Below are positions 5,611 through 6,645 of a stretch of DNA of 6,645 nucleotides, piece after piece. The stretch is from JAAZHN01 sp964605575 (GTDB taxonomy: Bacteria; Bacillota_I; Bacilli_A; RF39; UBA660): the NCBI GenBank assembly GCA_964605575.1, contig CAZSDG010000048.1, forward strand, positions 1-6,645. Direction: 5' to 3'. Position 1 is the first letter of the stretch, and each line of letters starts with the position of its first letter. The notes under the pieces are model-generated. The model was not told where the DNA came from. It saw only the letters and a list, made by a program, of their open reading frames with translations, and searched no databases. The translations under genes and the position numbers were made by a program.

Positions 5611-6433
5611 CACGATACACCCCTTTTATTAATTCATTAATCTCATAATAATTAGTTAGTTTTGAACCTTTTTCTTGAGCTAATTTAATAAATTTAACTA
5701 TTTGAGGCAACTCAAAATGCTCTTCTATTCCTTTATTGTAAAAATCTTCCTTTGTACAGTTAAATGAAACTGTACCGTTTTTTATTACAAAATAATAATC
5801 TACAAAATTAATCAAGAAATCCAAATCATTTGAAATAATAATTACTGTTCTTTTATATTTATCTCTTAACATTTTTATTATTCTAATTAAATTTTTTCTT
5901 TCCTGGTGATTTAAGCCTTTCTCAAACTCGTCCAACACCAATATCTTAGGATTATAAGCTAAAGTAGACGCTAGCATCACCTTTTTTTGCTCAGTTAGGG
6001 ATAGTTCTAATGGATTACAATCATTATATGTTTCATCTAGTCCAACTATTTTTAAGGCATCAATTTGATGTTCTGTTAGTTTATTTAATTTATATTTAAA
6101 ATGCTTCATTCCATACTCAATTTCTTGTTTAATAGTTTCTTGAATTAAATAATCTTCGGGATTACTAAATGCATAACCAACCTCAAATCGTATTTCATTA
6201 ATTTTTTTAATATGTTTTTTATATTCAAAAGTGTTTTTTCCAATGTTAATAGAGCCAACATGTGGAATATCGAGTGCACAGATCATTTTACCGATTAAAC
6301 TTTTTTCATCCGAGCCAATTAGTGCAGAAATTTTATTTTGAGGAATTATTAGATTTAAATTTCCTAAAATTTTTTGCTCAATCTCTGTATTATAGTATTT
6401 ATAATGAGTTACATTGTTAAATTTTATTTCCAT
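5600..6433 (-). CDS. ecfA2: Energy-coupling factor ATPase EcfA2-like, catalytically degenerate
   Basis: By position between ecfA1 and ecfT and by overall alignment this is the second ECF ATPase (277 residues; family about 280-290). The fold landmarks align from MEIKFNNVTHYKY through VGYAFSNPEDYLIQETIKQEIEYG to a typical C-terminal helical tail. Key nucleotide-handling motifs are altered. The Walker A region reads ALIGSDEKSLIGKM (37-50), about two residues short and without the glycine scaffold. The Q-loop Gln is Ser90. The signature reads LSLTEQ instead of LSGGQ (144-149). The D-loop is GLN and the switch His is Asn202 (ISND). Walker B is intact (ILVLDE, 164-169). The frame is open throughout. 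The ATG at 6433 overlaps the ecfA1 end by 10 bases and its ribosome binding site is weak, suggesting coupled translation. It may be a non-hydrolysing structural subunit. Confidence 0.85.
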   Translation of the reverse strand: MEIKFNNVTHYKYYNTEIEQKILGNLNLIIPQNKISALIGSDEKSLIGKMICALDIPHVGSINIGKNTFEYKKHIKKINEIRFEVGYAFSNPEDYLIQETIKQEIEYGMKHFKYKLNKLTEHQIDALKIVGLDETYNDCNPLELSLTEQKKVMLASTLAYNPKILVLDEFEKGLNHQERKNLIRIIKMLRDKYKRTVIIISNDLDFLINFVDYYFVIKNGTVSFNCTKEDFYNKGIEEHFELPQIVKFIKLAQEKGSKLTNYYEINELIKGVYRDVK

Positions 6434-6645
6434 AAGTCACCAACTAACTCATCAAAATCATAATATATTTTGTTTATTAATTCATATGCTATTAACTGTT
6501 TACTTAAATCAACAATAAATGGTAAAGAAAATCCCAGACGCTTAAGAATCTTTTCTTCATTTACAACCAAATCTTTTTTTCCTTCTAATGCGACTTTTCC
6601 ATCATTTAAAACAATAATATAATCTGTAAATAATATTTCTTCTAA
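6424..6645 (-). CDS. ecfA1: Energy-coupling factor ATPase EcfA1, C-terminal fragment (runs off the window)
   Basis: The last 73 codons of an open frame enter from the window edge and end in TAA at 6426-6424. The peptide begins LEEILFTDYIIVLNDGKVAL, which matches the segment after the H-switch in ABC ATPases (the ADRIVVMNKG-type strand). It continues with KILKRLGFSLPFIVDLSKQL, typical of the EcfA1 C-terminal domain, and ends YYDFDELVGDLWK, matching the EELVEALW-type tail. The location directly upstream of ecfA2 and ecfT, as in Bacillus, supports EcfA1 over other ABC proteins. The catalytic motifs lie outside the window, so whether this partner is intact cannot be judged. It overlaps the start of ecfA2 by 10 bases. 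Confidence 0.85.
   Translation of the reverse strand, partial: LEEILFTDYIIVLNDGKVALEGKKDLVVNEEKILKRLGFSLPFIVDLSKQLIAYELINKIYYDFDELVGDLWK

Overview
The window is a very AT-rich, gene-dense stretch of bacterial chromosome. Every gene lies on the minus strand, so transcription runs from position 6645 towards 1. Gene content and order (ecfA1-ecfA2-ecfT-truA-rplM-rpsI) match the conserved block seen in Bacillus subtilis and other low-GC Bacillota. Tryptophan is written TGG wherever I checked, and one gene ends in TGA, so the standard bacterial code (table 11) fits. I infer a low-GC member of Bacilli or a related, probably uncultured, gut or Mollicutes-like lineage. The species cannot be told from the sequence.

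Layout in the direction of transcription: (1) The C-terminal end of EcfA1 (6645-6424), then ecfA2 (6433-5600), ecfT (5610-4867) and truA (4870-4148). All four overlap by a few bases and so form one translationally coupled operon for an energy-coupling-factor vitamin/metal uptake module plus tRNA pseudouridine synthase A. (2) An intergenic gap of about 90 bp holding an AT-rich inverted repeat, then a membrane-anchored transglutaminase-like protein (4058-3168) that is not part of the classical block. (3) A strong sigma-A promoter (-35 at 3156-3151, -10 at 3133-3128), a leader able to fold into a long hairpin that abuts the ribosome binding site (candidate L13 autoregulatory leader), then rplM (3050-2619) and rpsI (2609-2193), closed by an intrinsic terminator (2184-2158). 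(4) A new promoter (2155-2128) with a very short 5' leader, then tilS (2111-804) and, one base after its stop, ftsH (802 to beyond position 1). The hpt gene that usually lies between tilS and ftsH is missing here.

The themes are translation (L13, S9, TruA, TilS), membrane protein quality control (FtsH) and nutrient import (ECF module). The observation most worth a second look is that the intact ecfA2 frame encodes an ABC ATPase whose Walker A loop, Q-loop, LSGGQ signature and H-switch are all degenerate, while the adjoining EcfT has lost the second of its two ATPase-coupling motifs. The ECF module therefore looks catalytically unusual or repurposed although its reading frames are uninterrupted. 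No CRISPR arrays, insertion sequences, tRNAs or rRNAs are visible, and no gene-free stretch exceeds about 120 bases.
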